Of a stretch of DNA of 64,000 bases, positions 51,049 through 63,627 are shown piece after piece. Source of the DNA: Paraniabella defluvii (lineage in GTDB: Bacteria > Bacteroidota > Bacteroidia > Chitinophagales > Chitinophagaceae); contig CP079215.1 in the NCBI GenBank assembly GCA_019316985.1, positions 1,736,001-1,800,000 of the forward strand. The letters run 5' to 3'. The notes under the pieces are model-generated. The model made no database searches, was not told the DNA's origin, and saw only the letters and a list, made by a program, of their open reading frames with translations. The position numbers were made by a program, and so were the translations under genes. Each line of letters begins with the position of its first letter. Positions within the stretch are counted from its first letter, which is position 1.

Positions 51049-52267
51049 ATGAACAGAGTGGTAATCACTGGTATGGGCATTTATTCCTGCATTGGCAAAA
51101 ACCTTGAGGAAGTAACAGCGTCTTTAAAAGCCGGCAGGTCGGGTATTATTTTCGACCCCGTGCGAAAGGATTTTGGTTACCGTTCGGCATTAACCGGTTG
51201 GGTAGACCGGCCTTCGCTGAAAGGCCTGCTCGACCGGCGCTCGCGTATTATGCTGCCTGAAGAAGGAGAATATGCTTACATGGCTACCATTGAGGCGCTT
51301 AAAAATGCCGGCATCGACGAGTCTTATATAGCTGAAGTACAACCTGGTATATTATATGGTAACGATAGCTCCGCGAAGGCGGTAATAGAATCTACCGATC
51401 TCATCCGGGAGAAAAAAGACACCATGCTGGTAGGATCTGCGGCGGTATTTCAAACCCTGAACTCCACCGTAACTATGAACCTTTCCACCATTTTTAAACT
51501 GAAAGGGATCAATTTAACAGTGAGCGCTGCCTGTGCCAGCGGTTCGCACGCCATAGGGCTGGCATATGTGTTAATAAAAATGGGCCTTCAAAATTGCATT
51601 ATCGCCGGTGGTGCGCAAGAAATCAACCACCTTTCCATGGGTACCTTTGACGCGTTAGGTGCTTTTTCTATAAAAGAAGCAGATCCTGAACGCGCCAGCC
51701 GCCCGTTCGATAAAAATCGCGATGGATTGATTCCCAGTGGCGGCGCTGCCACGGTAGTGATAGAAAGCCTGGAGAGTGCGCAAAAGCGTGGAGCTTCTAT
51801 TATCGGCGAGATAATCGGCTATGGCTTTTCGTCTAACGGAGAGCATATCAGCAATCCAACCGTGGCCGGACCGGCCAAATCATTGAAAATGGCACTTAAC
51901 GACGCAGGGCTGGAACCGGAAGCAATAGATTATATCAACGCCCACGCTACCAGCACACCCGCAGGCGACGCCAGCGAGGCCCAGGCTATACACGAAGTAT
52001 TTGGAACGGCATACACGCCTGTAAGCTCTACTAAATCAATGACCGGCCACGAATGCTGGATGGCAGGAGCGAGCGAAATCATTTACTCTTCCCTGATGAT
52101 GCAAAATAACTTTATAGCTCCCAATATTAATTTTGAAAGCCCTGACGAGGACACACAACACCTCAATATCATAAAAAATACCACAGACAAAAATATAAAT
52201 GTATTTTTGTCCAATTCTTTGATTTGGAGGCACCAACTCTACCCTAATAGTGAAACGTTGGCAGTAA
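51049..52267 (+). CDS. Beta-ketoacyl-ACP synthase (KAS I/II type)
   Basis: About 406 residues of the condensing-enzyme fold. Nucleophile Cys162 in SAACASGSHAIG; His299 in INAHATSTPAGD; His334 in SMTGHECWMAGASE. RPFDKNRDG and IIAGGAQEINH are typical. The last frame is shifted near 52220; restored, it ends SNSFGFGGTNSTLIVKRW, stop 52265-52267, as in all KAS. The start at 51049 is chosen over a longer frame from 50953 because it begins the conserved MNRVVITGMG. The MTGHECWMAGASE variant and the adjacent ACP fit aryl-polyene/flexirubin KS enzymes rather than primary FabF. Confidence 0.87.
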
Positions 52268-52359
52268 AATTTTCGTCTTAATTTTATTGTAACGAAAATT
52301 TTAGTGACAAAAGATCCGCCCCGGTTAAATTTTATATAAAGGGCAAAAAAGTGGTAAAT

Positions 52360-52619
52360 ATGGAAATGCAGGAAATTATCGAGAAAACTAACGCGTTTTT
52401 GGTTGAAGAATTTGAGGCAGATGCTTCATTAATAACCCCGGAGCCAGCCTGAAAGAGGTGTTGGACCTGGACAGCCTGGATTATATTGACCTGGTTGTAG
52501 CTCTTGAAAGCAATTTTCATTTTAAAGTACAACCCGGCGACTTTTTGCCCCTGGTTACCTTCCAGGATTTTTATAATTATATACAAGCCCAGATTGAAAA
52601 GAAAGAGGCGGTGTCTTAG
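52360..52619 (+). CDS. Acyl carrier protein
   Basis: About 86 residues, small acidic ACP. The phosphopantetheine attachment site is Ser39 in LDLDSLDYIDL; EEFEADASLINPGASLKEV precedes it. One frameshift near 52430. It follows the ketosynthase by 92 bp on the same strand, so the two most likely form a dedicated KS/ACP pair. It is distinct from AcpP by the DLDSLDY and the extended C-terminus (YIQAQIEKKEAVS). Confidence 0.85.
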
Positions 52620-52764
52620 CTGCTGCGTTTCATTTTCACCGAAAGGAATTGCTTAAACCAAGCTGAAGCCTGTTTTATAAGGCTGTAACTACTTGTATTT
52701 TCCCCATTTTTTGGAATTGCATTGGTATTCATAATAGGTTAAAACTATAGAAATATAGAATTAA

Positions 52765-55127
<2,363 letters not shown>

Positions 55128-55143
55128 GGATCTCGATATTTAT

Positions 55144-55181
55144 AACAGGCCGTAGCAGGTTACTGCTGCGGCCTGTTTCTT
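55144..55181 (+). terminator. Intrinsic terminator after katG
   Basis: AACAGGCCGTAGCAG (55144-55158) pairs with CTGCTGCGGCCTGTT (55163-55177) with one G-T mismatch and a 4-nt loop, then T. It also faces the converging DUF2891 gene. Confidence 0.85.
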
Positions 55182-55191
55182 TACGAAATTG

Positions 55192-56256
55192 TCATTTAAC
55201 AGCTAATGCATACACTGCAAAAGAAGCCAGCCAATGTTCTCCGCCATAGCCACCACTGAATATTTTAGGTAGCGATTCGTTGAGGAATTGTTGTGCTGTA
55301 TTTTTAAACAGGTTCTTATAGCGGTGAGCGGCAGGCAACTTTTGAGCGATGCCCTTCATACACCAGGCCCGGCTAAAACTGAGCCCATCCAGGTGCACGA
55401 TCTGGTAATCATTGCGGTCGCTGATCGTTGGCGCTTTACAAATGCGTTGTATGCCTGCTTCATTATAATAAGCATCAAACCATTTTACAAATGCGGGCTG
55501 CGATAAAATACGTTGCATTAAATCAGCAGCCATCAGGCTGGGAGAGAAAAAATCAGCCCCGTCGGGCTCCAGTTGCGCCGGTATATTTTTATTATTCAGA
55601 TAAAAATCTTTTGAACGTTGAATGATCAGCCGCTCAAAAGCGGTGTCTTTTTAGCACGGGCCCAATCCAGCGCAAAACAAAGTCCGAATGCCGTATTCCC
55701 ATGTACACCTGTTCGGTTGGGATAAGTTTGCTTAGGCAGAAACTCCTTCCATAAAAACTCGATTTTTTGGGTTAATGGCTGCATGGCCTGGTGCCATTTT
55801 TGCCCAGCGGGTCGTTCCAGGTCAGCAATTCTTCATCAAGCTTTAACAGCCAGGCCCATCCATAAGTTCTTTCATAACCTTTAGAGGCGGTGTATTTACC
55901 AAAATAGGCCGCTTCCTGCTCCATTTTATCCTTTTGAAACGACTGTTCCAATACCTGTATCATACTGTCCCTGCCTGGCAGCTGAGGAAACTGCTTAAGC
56001 AGCCTGATCAGCATCCAATGCCCATGTACGCTGCTATGCCAGTCGAGACACCCGTAAAACACGGGGTGCAGCTCGTGAGGCAGTAAGCGCGCATCATCCG
56101 GACCATCGCTTAAATGGGAGGTTTTATTAGGAAACTCTGCAGGAATACAATGTAAAGGTAACTGGCTTAACCTTGCTGCCACTTCTTGGCTAAGCTTGTT
56201 TTGAGAAAACTATTTACAGCGCTTAGAATGAAGAATAGTATAAAAAATCTTTTCAT
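55192..56256 (-). CDS. DUF2891 family protein
   Basis: About 355 residues. Signal peptide (MKRFFILFFILSAVNSFLKT), then the conserved features of DUF2891: HPVFYGCLDWHSSVHGHW, AYFGKYTASKGYERTYGWAWLLKLDEELLTW, NRTGVHGNTAFGLCFALDWAR (after shifts near 55800 and 55650), and FSRAWCMKGIA near the end. Other shift near 56185. The fold resembles alpha/alpha-barrel six-hairpin glycosidases, but the function is unknown. Start set at the ATG that gives a clean signal peptide. Confidence 0.85.
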
Positions 56257-56356
56257 TATCAATAATTCAGTGTTTATTATTGCCTGTACGGATTGAGGCC
56301 TGTTCAATTTGCTAAAAATAATAAATTGTGTTCTCTTTGAGCCGAGCAAAACCATT

Positions 56357-57807
56357 ATGATTCAACATAAGCTTCTCGCCATCTTTTGCCTGTTCATCAC
56401 CATCGGCAGCTGGGGCCAATATACTATTGAAACGATTCCTGATCCCAAAAAGCAGGGACAGCACTCATTTGTAAGCGACCCCAATAGCATCCTCGGACTA
56501 ACAACGGTAGACGCTCTTAACCAGATTTGCGCCGATATTGAGCAGCAAAGCTCGGCAGAAGTGGCTATTGTTGCCATTGATGATTTTGAAGGAAGCAGCG
56601 ATTTTGATTTTGCTTATAACCTTTTTAACCACTGGGGTATTGGTAAAGCGGGTAATAACAATGGATTGCTGGTATTTATAGCCCGGGACAGGCGCAGCTA
56701 CCAGTTTATTACAGGCTACGGTATGGAAGGATCTCTTCCTGATGTAACGCTCAGTACCATTGGCGAACAGTACATGGTACCAAAATTTAAGCAGGAGACT
56801 ATGGCGGCGGGGTTATTGATGCTATGAACGCTATTAAAAACGTTTTAGAAAACCCTGAAGTAATAAAAGAGCTGAAGGTAGAAGCTAAAAAAATTTCTTT
56901 CTTGTATAAAAACGGCGATCGCTTCACCTACTCCGGCTTAATTATCCTTGTTTTTGTTGGGGTATTTTACTGGCTCTCTTCTTTTAAAAACATATACCTT
57001 CTTCGCCGGCAAAAAGCGATTACAGGGCTATAGCGGGCGGTTGTGCCATTGTATTTATAATGGTGTTCTTCGGTATTTTCATAGTAGCTTTTTAGACATT
57101 AACGTGGAGCGGCTGCTTACCCTACAAACATTGCCCTGGATTGCCTTTGTATTGGGCTCCGTCTTTCTGCTGTCTAAATATACCAGCCAGCGAAGCAAAA
57201 TTGTTGGAGCGTATAAAGACGAAGAGAATATTGTACAGGCGTTGGGGCGTTACGAAAAAAAAAAGTACTGGCTGCTGGTATTGATTTGCCCGGTATTGGT
57301 TTTTTTATCATTGGTTATTTCAGAAGAAAAAGCCGTTTAAAGCTCCGGCTGCAGCCTCCCGATGATTCAGGCCAATGGGTAAGGCTTAACCGGGACGAAA
57401 TAGAGGGTATAACGGCCTATCTCAGTGAGGGGCAAATACAGGAAGAAAAAATAAGATCAGTCAGCTATGAAATATGGCAACACCTGGGCGATGCATCGAT
57501 ACAGCTGATAAAATGGAATGGCCGGAAATACAAAAGGTATGAAGACTGCCCCGGGTGTAAAAACCGTACGCTCAATAAGGTTCATACCAAAACGATACGA
57601 GCCGCAACCTATAGCTCAACAGGACTGGGAGAAAAAATACAGGATTGTACATTTTGTAAATATAAAAAGTCATTCGGCACAGTGATACTTCCTAAACTGC
57701 AAAAAAGTTCGTCGTCAGGGTCGGGTTCCCGAAGCAGTTCATCAGGTAGCAGTGGTAGCTGGGGTGGCGGTCGCAGCGGCGGAGGCGGGGCTGGCGGGAG
57801 CTGGTAA
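56357..57807 (+). CDS. TPM-domain membrane protein (YgcG-like)
   Basis: About 483 residues. Signal peptide (LAIFCLFITIGSWGQ), then a TPM domain (LNQICADIEQQSSAEVAIVAIDDFEGSSDFDFAYNLFNHWGIGKAGNNNGLLVFIARDRRSYQFITGYGMEG). After a shift near 56815 come a membrane helix (SGLIILVFVGVFYWLSSF), and after others near 56990 and 57300 a cytoplasmic part with a CPGCKNRTLNK...CTFCKYKKS zinc-ribbon-like cysteine set, and a C-terminal Ser/Gly tail ending SGGGGAGGSW, as in YgcG/TPM proteins. The long soluble insert and CxxC pairs are not in the minimal family. Role: membrane or photosystem-repair homologues only. Confidence 0.8.
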
Positions 57808-57923
57808 AGTTTAAGCTTATGAATGGAATAAAGATCCGGAATTGATCTTATGTGTAATATGTTACCAACCATATGTCAGACCCCTGTTGTATCTTTATTT
57901 CCAATATAAAAGAGTAACTACCT

Positions 57924-58457
57924 ATGAAAAAATCAGTTGGGCTGATTCAAATATTTTTAATCGTATTGATAGTAGGCTGCGGTGATAAAAATAAGGATGT
58001 AGACGCGCGCGAAACTTATCTTGATGTAAAGATCAACGGGAATTGGGTTGATTTTTCTAAAGATATGGGGGCCGGATTTGGACAAAGGGCCTATCCCTTT
58101 TCGGGTTATGAGGGTGCGTTTAGCGGAAGCGATGGAACCAATGAAATTCATTTTCAGTTTGATATCACTAACATAAGATACGCTGTATCTGGTAGTGATA
58201 CAACTACCATTACTCCGTATAACAAATATCGTTTACACGGTTTTTACTTCAAAGAAAACGGCCAACAAACAATAGCCTGTGGTACGGTTAGCCTCAATCC
58301 TGTAGGCAGTTGCAGTTTCGGCGAACTGAGTATTACGAATGATAACAATAATATTTTTGAAGGCCGTGTTGTTGTATCCTCGTCTGCCAACCAATTAAAT
58401 ATTACTGACTGCCGCTTCCGAATTAAACCGAATACGCCAATCCCATTCAAAAAATAA
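57924..58457 (+). CDS. Lipoprotein of unknown function
   Basis: An intact 177-residue protein. Lipobox IVGCGDK after a signal peptide, then a beta-rich mature part (LDVKINGNWVDFSKDMGAGFG, ITNIRYAVSGSDTTTITPYNKYRLHGFYF, FEGRVVVSSSANQLNITDCRFRIK). The pattern INGxWxxF and final FRIK suggests an Ig-like or DUF-type extracellular domain, but I cannot name it. It follows the TPM gene at 117 bp on the same strand. Confidence 0.75.
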   Translation: MKKSVGLIQIFLIVLIVGCGDKNKDVDARETYLDVKINGNWVDFSKDMGAGFGQRAYPFSGYEGAFSGSDGTNEIHFQFDITNIRYAVSGSDTTTITPYNKYRLHGFYFKENGQQTIACGTVSLNPVGSCSFGELSITNDNNNIFEGRVVVSSSANQLNITDCRFRIKPNTPIPFKK

Positions 58458-58551
58458 TCACTTGGCCAGATGCCCCGTTTTTAAATAAATAAATGGAGAT
58501 ATTGTTAAGTGCGAAGGTCTGTTAATCATTATACCCTTTTAATTACCTGCC

Positions 58552-59570
58552 TCAGCTCTTTAAAGGCTTTTTCTCCAGCTCAGAAATCTCTATCAACCGG
58601 TCGCCCATATTATCATAATCAGCCTGTGTACCCAGCCTGCCTTTGTATATACCGGAGGCCTGGATCGCGGCATCGCGCCACTTGTCTCCGGTAGCAGTAA
58701 TTTGCTGGGATATTTGCAGCAGTTCATCAATAGGCAAATAAGCATGCGCCTGTTGCAGAAAAGCGCCGTAAATAAAACGGAAGCCGCCGCCTCCGGTCCC
58801 AATCTCTTCCTGCATGCGTACCAGTTGAGCCAGGTAGCCGCGGGCTTTTTCATCACCCAGCTTGTTCTTCCAGGTTTTAATTTGCCTTCCTGTATAAGCA
58901 ATACCCTTGGCCCCGCCAAAAGAGCCGGGAATCATCAGCATATCACGACAATTACGTTTGATACCGGAAATGATACCGTTCCGGATTTGTTCATCAGTTG
59001 CTTCTTTAAGATTATCGCCGGGATAATACATTTGACCACGTGGTGCAAATGCCCCCTTTGCAAAACGTACTCTTTGCAATTCATAGCTGTTCATAGAAAC
59101 CAGGGTTTCCATAATGGGGTCGCTGATGATATAATCATCACCTTGTTTGTCTACTACAATTAAATTATGGGCATTAAAATGAAAGCGGTACTCCTTCGGA
59201 AAGTAAGTCAGGTAAAAAACGCCCACCTGGCAGGCTGTTGGTTTGCCTGCAATAAGGCGCTCATCCAGTTCCTGCATCGCTTTTTGAGGAGATGCATATT
59301 TTTACGCGTTACCGGTATGCCCAATGCCTTACAGGTACGTTTAAAAATAAGGCCCGGCATGGTTCTGAATGAAATAGCAGGTCCGCCGTTCACCTTCATA
59401 AAAGGTAACTGAATATAAAAAAGCCCGGAGCCGATGCCAAAGGCCATCGGCTCGGTTAGTTTATGCACGCCGTAATGTTTTAATAAAGCAGTAGTTACCC
59501 CATTTTCGCAGTGGGCTGCCTGCAAATGATGAAAACCATTTGCTACAGTTGATTGATTAATTGAATCCAA
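58552..59570 (-). CDS. BtrH N-terminal domain-containing acyl-transfer protein
   Basis: About 339 residues. BtrH_N: NGFHHLQAAHCENGVTTALLKHYG, with the likely catalytic Cys21 next to His20, then MAFGIGSGLFYIQLPF. After a frameshift near 59260 the C-terminal part (DUF4872-like) reads LIAGKPTACQVGVFYLTYFPKEYRFHFNAHNLIVVDKQGDDYIISDPIMETL, ending ELEKKPLKS. BtrH transfers an acylated side chain from an ACP in butirosin synthesis. Here a like role in handling the pigment intermediate is inferred from its common presence in flexirubin clusters. It is far (30 kb) from darA/darB. Confidence 0.8.
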
Positions 59571-59627
59571 AATTATATTGATTTCTTGTTGTTAATTAAA
59601 AGCTCCGATTCATGAAATGATTAGTGA

Positions 59628-60023
59628 TTAACCAAATGGCTTTTTCAACTCTTCTACGCTTACCTCAAAAAGGTCTGCGTATTTCTTTAGCTTTTCTTCC
59701 GGCAGTTTATTGAATACGGAGGGCTTCATATGTTTTTGATCGTCCATTTCCAAAAACCGGTATATGCAGATAATATGGAAAGGTCCATGATCTTTTTTCC
59801 ATAAAATACAACACAGGGCTAGCTTCCCCGCTCAGTACTTTCTGCCGTGCAGCTTCTATTTTACTGTTTACTTCTCCCCAGGCTACATTCAGCGCATCTG
59901 TCTTTACATCCCAGCCTGTGCTCCGGGCGGTTTCATACTTGCCATCTGCGCCTACCACATAAGTCACTTCTTTTGCAATGCGGCCCAGGACTCCATCATC
60001 CTGTGGAATTTCTTCTTTTTCAT
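59628..60023 (-). CDS. Small protein upstream of the BtrH-type gene
   Basis: About 131 residues, start uncertain. The conserved body reads GRIAKEVTYVVGADGKYETARSTGWDVKTDALNVAWGEVNSKIEAARQKVLSGEASPVLYFMEK, then (after shifts near 59795 and 59735) KIMDLSILSAYTGFWKWTIKKHMKPSVFNKLPEEKLKKYADLFEVSVEELKKPFG. The end resembles a helix-turn-helix start-like helix but no domain can be named. The nearest ATG (60021-60023) is in another frame, so a further shift near 59960 or a non-ATG start is needed. It is 58 bp upstream of the BtrH gene. Confidence 0.6.
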
Positions 60024-60403
60024 TCGTATAATTTTTCGTTTACCCGCCGCGGCGGGCGATTCTTTGGCCGAATGGAACCTAGCTTATAGCTGTATCAGAA
60101 AAACTATTGTGCTCGGCTTCATAAAGAAAAATGTTTACCGGGGCAAGCTAATAAAATTTGGTGAAACGAAGATAGCTGAAATAAGCGATCTGCCGGAGGC
60201 ACACGGTATGAAACAGCTTCTCCTGGAAGTAGGGGAGGCCCACCACCTCCCTCCTCCAAATCTTGGGAAATAATTAAAATAGCCAGCGCAACCGCTTGAA
60301 ATTCTACTGCGTATTTCTTACTTCTCCCGTTTCTTTCAGAACTTAAAGCGCAACGGCTTGTTTAAAAAACCCGGTATATTTAAGATTTGTTTTAATAGTT
60401 TTT
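60024..60403. other. Intergenic region with a GC palindrome
   Basis: No supported gene. It includes the exact palindrome CCCGCCGCGGCGGG near 60043-60056 and, further on, GCAACCGCTT / GCGCAACGGCTT type short repeats near 60290 and 60350. The only frame of length (60064-60273) has no recognisable family. Confidence 0.5.
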
Positions 60404-61421
60404 ATGCGGTCAATGATCAAAAAAGCCGGTTATATTTTATTAGGACTAATAGCTTTATTAGTCGTAGCTTTTTTCTGCAGCCACTAAAAAAGGACAGGGA
60501 TCGGATAAAAAAACAAAGTATCTGTTAAGTAAGGGCTGGCCGGCGCTGCCACTATCTGTAAAATTAGGTAATCCTGCGGGTATAGCTCTCGACACCAATC
60601 AGCATGTAGTAGTACTACACAGGGCCGATCGCAATTGGCCGCTATCAGGTTCTATGCCGCAGGAGCCCATTATGCAAAAAACCGTACTTTTTATTGACAA
60701 GGATGATGGCCGGCTTCTTAATAGCTGGGGTAGCGGCCTTTTATAATGCCCCACGGGCTTACGGTGGATCGTGAAAACAATATCTGGATAACAGATGTAG
60801 GTTTGCACCAGGTATTTAAGTTTAGCCATAAAGGACAGCTTTTATTACGCCTGGGTGAGGCAGGTGTTGCAGGCAACGATAGCAATCATTTTAACAAGCC
60901 TACCGGCGTTGCGGTAGCCCCAAACGGATCGTTTTATGTGAGTGATGGCTATGGGAACAGCAGGATATTGAGATTTTCGGCCGACGGCAAATGCTTATCA
61001 GAATGGGGTAAAAAAGGAGATAAAGCCGGTGAGTTTAATACACCTCATGGTATTGCTGTAGATCATAACGGGCTTGTTTACGTAGCAGACAGAGAAAACA
61101 GCCGGATACAGGTTTTTACTGCAACAGGACATTTTATAAAACAACTATCCGGGAATTGGGGAGCCATTAATTCGGTTGAGCTGACACCTTCGGGATTATA
61201 TCTGTTGGCATCTGATGATGTTTCCTTCTTAAAAATATGGCACCGCGGATCAGACATTTTAGTTTTTGATACCGCAGGTAATGTGCAAGCGAGGATAGGC
61301 CGGAGTGGCTTTTATAAAGGCCCCGCCACCTGGTATCATGACCTGGCGGCAGACCAGGGGGAACATTTATGTAGGCTACCTATTAGGAAACGCCATTCAA
61401 AAATTCAAAAAATCAGAATAA
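60404..61421 (+). CDS. Peptidyl-alpha-hydroxyglycine alpha-amidating lyase-like NHL propeller
   Basis: About 339 residues. An N-terminal hydrophobic segment (AGYILLGLIALLVVAFFCS), then NHL repeats with the PAL signature: MPHGLTVDRENNIWITDVGLHQVFKFSHKGQLLLRLGE, NHFNKPTGVAVAPNGSFYVSDGYGNSRILRFSADGKC, FNTPHGIAVDHNGLVYVADRENSRIQVF. The recurring PHG/PTG-V-TDxGxHQVFKF and DGYGNSR are those of the lyase half of peptide amidating enzymes. No monooxygenase half (PHM) is present. Frames shift near 60485, 60735 and 61370. In bacteria such proteins occur alone; substrate unknown. Confidence 0.8.
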
Positions 61422-61446
61422 GAATACCGATAAATTTTTAAACACT

Positions 61447-61987
61447 ATGAAGAAAGTAATATTAGACCTGGCAGTAAGTCTGGATGGATTTATTGAAGGC
61501 CCCAATGGGGAAATTGATTGGTGCATTATGGACGATGATATGAATTTCAACAGATTTCTGGAAAGCGTTGACACTATCTTTTACGGTAGAGCTAGCTACG
61601 ATGCCTGGGAAATTATCAGCCAGATGCCCTGGCTTCGGAGGCGGAGCAAAGCCTTTGGAAGGCGGTACATGAAAAGAAAAAATATGTCTTCTCCACTCAA
61701 AACAGGGAAGATGTTAAAGCAACCTTTATTCAGTCAGATATAGCAGCTGCGGTATCATCCATTAAAAATGGAGAAGGACAAGACATCTGGTTATACGGGG
61801 CGCCGGCCTTATAAAAACTTTTATCCGGGAAGGCCTGATCGACAGGTACCGTATATCTGTTCACCCCATCGTACTGGGAGCAGGCAAACCTTTGTTTGAA
61901 GATTTGAAAAACAGGATCACCTTAAAGCTGACTCAGACCCATGTGTTTAGATCAGGGGTGGTGCAATTGATATATGAACCACAATAA
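61447..61987 (+). CDS. RibD C-terminal/dihydrofolate reductase-like protein
   Basis: About 180 residues. KVILDLAVSLDGFIEGPNGEIDWCI, TIFYGRASYDAW, and after shifts near 61640 and 61805 VFSTQNREDVKATF, IWLYGGAGLIKTFIREGLIDRYRISVHPIVLGAGKPLFED and a conserved C-terminus. This is the RibD_C fold (PF01872) of NADPH-dependent reductases, often annotated as dihydrofolate reductase family. Substrate unknown. It follows the NHL gene at 25 bp. Confidence 0.88.
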
Positions 61988-62076
61988 TTGCGTACTAGAG
62001 CGGCCGGAAACATTTCCTGGTTCGTTCTCTCATTACCTGGATGGCCTGCTCCTGGTATCAAACATACCGTTTATGT

Positions 62077-63044
62077 TTACGAGGTTGTCGGCGTTTTGTG
62101 GTATTGCTTGGTCATCAGGTAAATAAACACGTGCAGGTAATGAATGCCATCAAAAACAATCGCTTTCCGCTGGGCAAATTCATCTTTACGTTTCCAGAAC
62201 TCACCCGGCATTTCGGTATAATGCATACCCGGGCGTAAATGGTGGATGATATGATACCCATCGTTCCAACACACATGATTGTATTTTGTGTTGATGCAAT
62301 TGATTGAATTGGTATAAATATTATCGGGGTTAGACCGGTCGATAAACGAATGTTGTGTCCAGTTACCCAGCATCATCACAAAGCGGGCAAATACCAAAGG
62401 AACTACAAATACCACAAGGGTAGCTTTGAGGTTTACAAAGCACATTGCTATACAGAAAAGAATATATAACCATTCACCCAGGGTAAAATTGGTGTACAGC
62501 TTCTTTCTTTTTCTTTGATACAGATATTCAAAAGTTTCTTTGAAGCCCAGGAAAATAAAGTTAAAAAAATAGGCCAGGAAGCTCCTGAAGCTATCCCTCT
62601 GGTAATACATAGTACTACTGGAGTCCTCTTCCGTATTATTTTCCACGTGGTGCATACCCAGGTGGTGACTAAAATATCCTTCGGGAGCATGACCGAACAA
62701 CGGGCAGATAAGCCAGGTAATATAAGAATGGAATTTACTTTGATAGGCCGATTTAAAAGTTTTTCTGTGACAAAGGCAATGGAACATGAGCCCAAAGCGT
62801 CCTTTAAAATAAAACTGCGCAATATAGAAATACACAATTGCCACTAACCACCAGACCCAGCCGGTAAAAACATTAGTGAAGAGTAAAATAGCCAGCGGAA
62901 CAACAGTTAAATGAATAAGACTCAGTAAATGGATAAAAGGAAGGTCCGTTTATCGTTCATGAATCTTAACCAGAGCCGATCGTAAGCATTGGGTTGATAA
63001 CTGGTATTATACACCGGATCCGTAAGATTTTCTAAAGACTTCAT
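62077..63044 (-). CDS. Fatty acid desaturase
   Basis: About 322 residues, membrane di-iron enzyme of the PF00487 family. Helices include VFTGWVWWLVAIVYFYIAQFYF and LVVFVVPLVFARFVMMLG. Three histidine clusters are visible: HAPEGYFSHHLGMHHVENN, WTQHSFIDRSN, and DGYHIIHHLRPGMHYTEMP (HxxHH). The N-terminus (MKSLENLTDPVYN, then PFIHLLSLIHLTVV) is read past a shift near 62945; the visible frame starts at a later Met. Regiospecificity cannot be told. It is transcribed convergently to the RibD_C gene and divergently from the RRM gene. Confidence 0.88.
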
Positions 63045-63197
63045 TATAATAATTTAACGAGGAAAATGCAATGCCGAAAGTTGTTGGCTACAGTGTAATG
63101 TACAGCTAAATATCGGTACTTAAAAAGTATATATGTTAAAAAAACTTTTATTAATTTTCATCAATAAAATAAACAACGCTATCTGGTTTTATATGCG

Positions 63198-63205
63198 TAC
63201 CTTTG
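63198..63205 (+). promoter_or_regulatory. TAnnTTTG-type -7 element before the RRM gene
   Basis: TACCTTTG matches the -7 consensus. It would give a 5' leader of ~100 nt before the ATG at 63315, a length common for cold-inducible RNA-binding protein genes. Confidence 0.4.
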
Positions 63206-63314
63206 TAGGGTTAATTTGAGTTACTGCTCGTTGTAAACACCTAGTGTTCCTACCTTCTGTTTTACAAGTTTGCCATTTCCTCGAATCTTTTTTACATTAA
63301 TTAAAATTTTACAA

Positions 63315-63590
63315 ATGAACATTTACGTGTCCAATCTTGGGTACAGCTTTAGCACCGAAGACCTTACCGAATTATTTTCATCTTATGGCGCAGTTGATTC
63401 AGCAAGAATTATTACTGATAAATTTACCAGGCAAAGCCGTGGCTTTGGTTTTGTTGAAATTGCCGACGAAGATGCTGCTTTAAAGGCAATTAAAGACCTG
63501 AATGGTACCATGCAGGACGGCCGTTCTATTAAGGTAACAGAAGCACGCCCGAAAGAAGAAAAAACAGGTTATTCAAACAACCGCTGGTAA
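63315..63590 (+). CDS. RRM-type RNA-binding protein
   Basis: An intact 91-residue single RNA-recognition-motif protein. RNP2 is IYVSNL at residues 3-8 and RNP1 is RGFGFVEI near residue 42. After the RRM comes a short tail (KEEKTGYSNNRW). Start at MNIYVS (63315). Such small RRM proteins of Bacteroidota are abundant RNA-binding proteins that modulate many transcripts; they are often cold-induced. It heads a row of small RNA-related genes. Confidence 0.95.
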   Translation: MNIYVSNLGYSFSTEDLTELFSSYGAVDSARIITDKFTRQSRGFGFVEIADEDAALKAIKDLNGTMQDGRSIKVTEARPKEEKTGYSNNRW

Positions 63591-63627
63591 AAATTGCCGG
63601 TTATGGCAAAACTAAAATAAATTACAT

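Noticed and set aside
60064..60273. 69-codon plus-strand frame in the gap before the NHL gene
   Set aside because: No family resemblance, and it starts within the region upstream of the minus-strand small gene.
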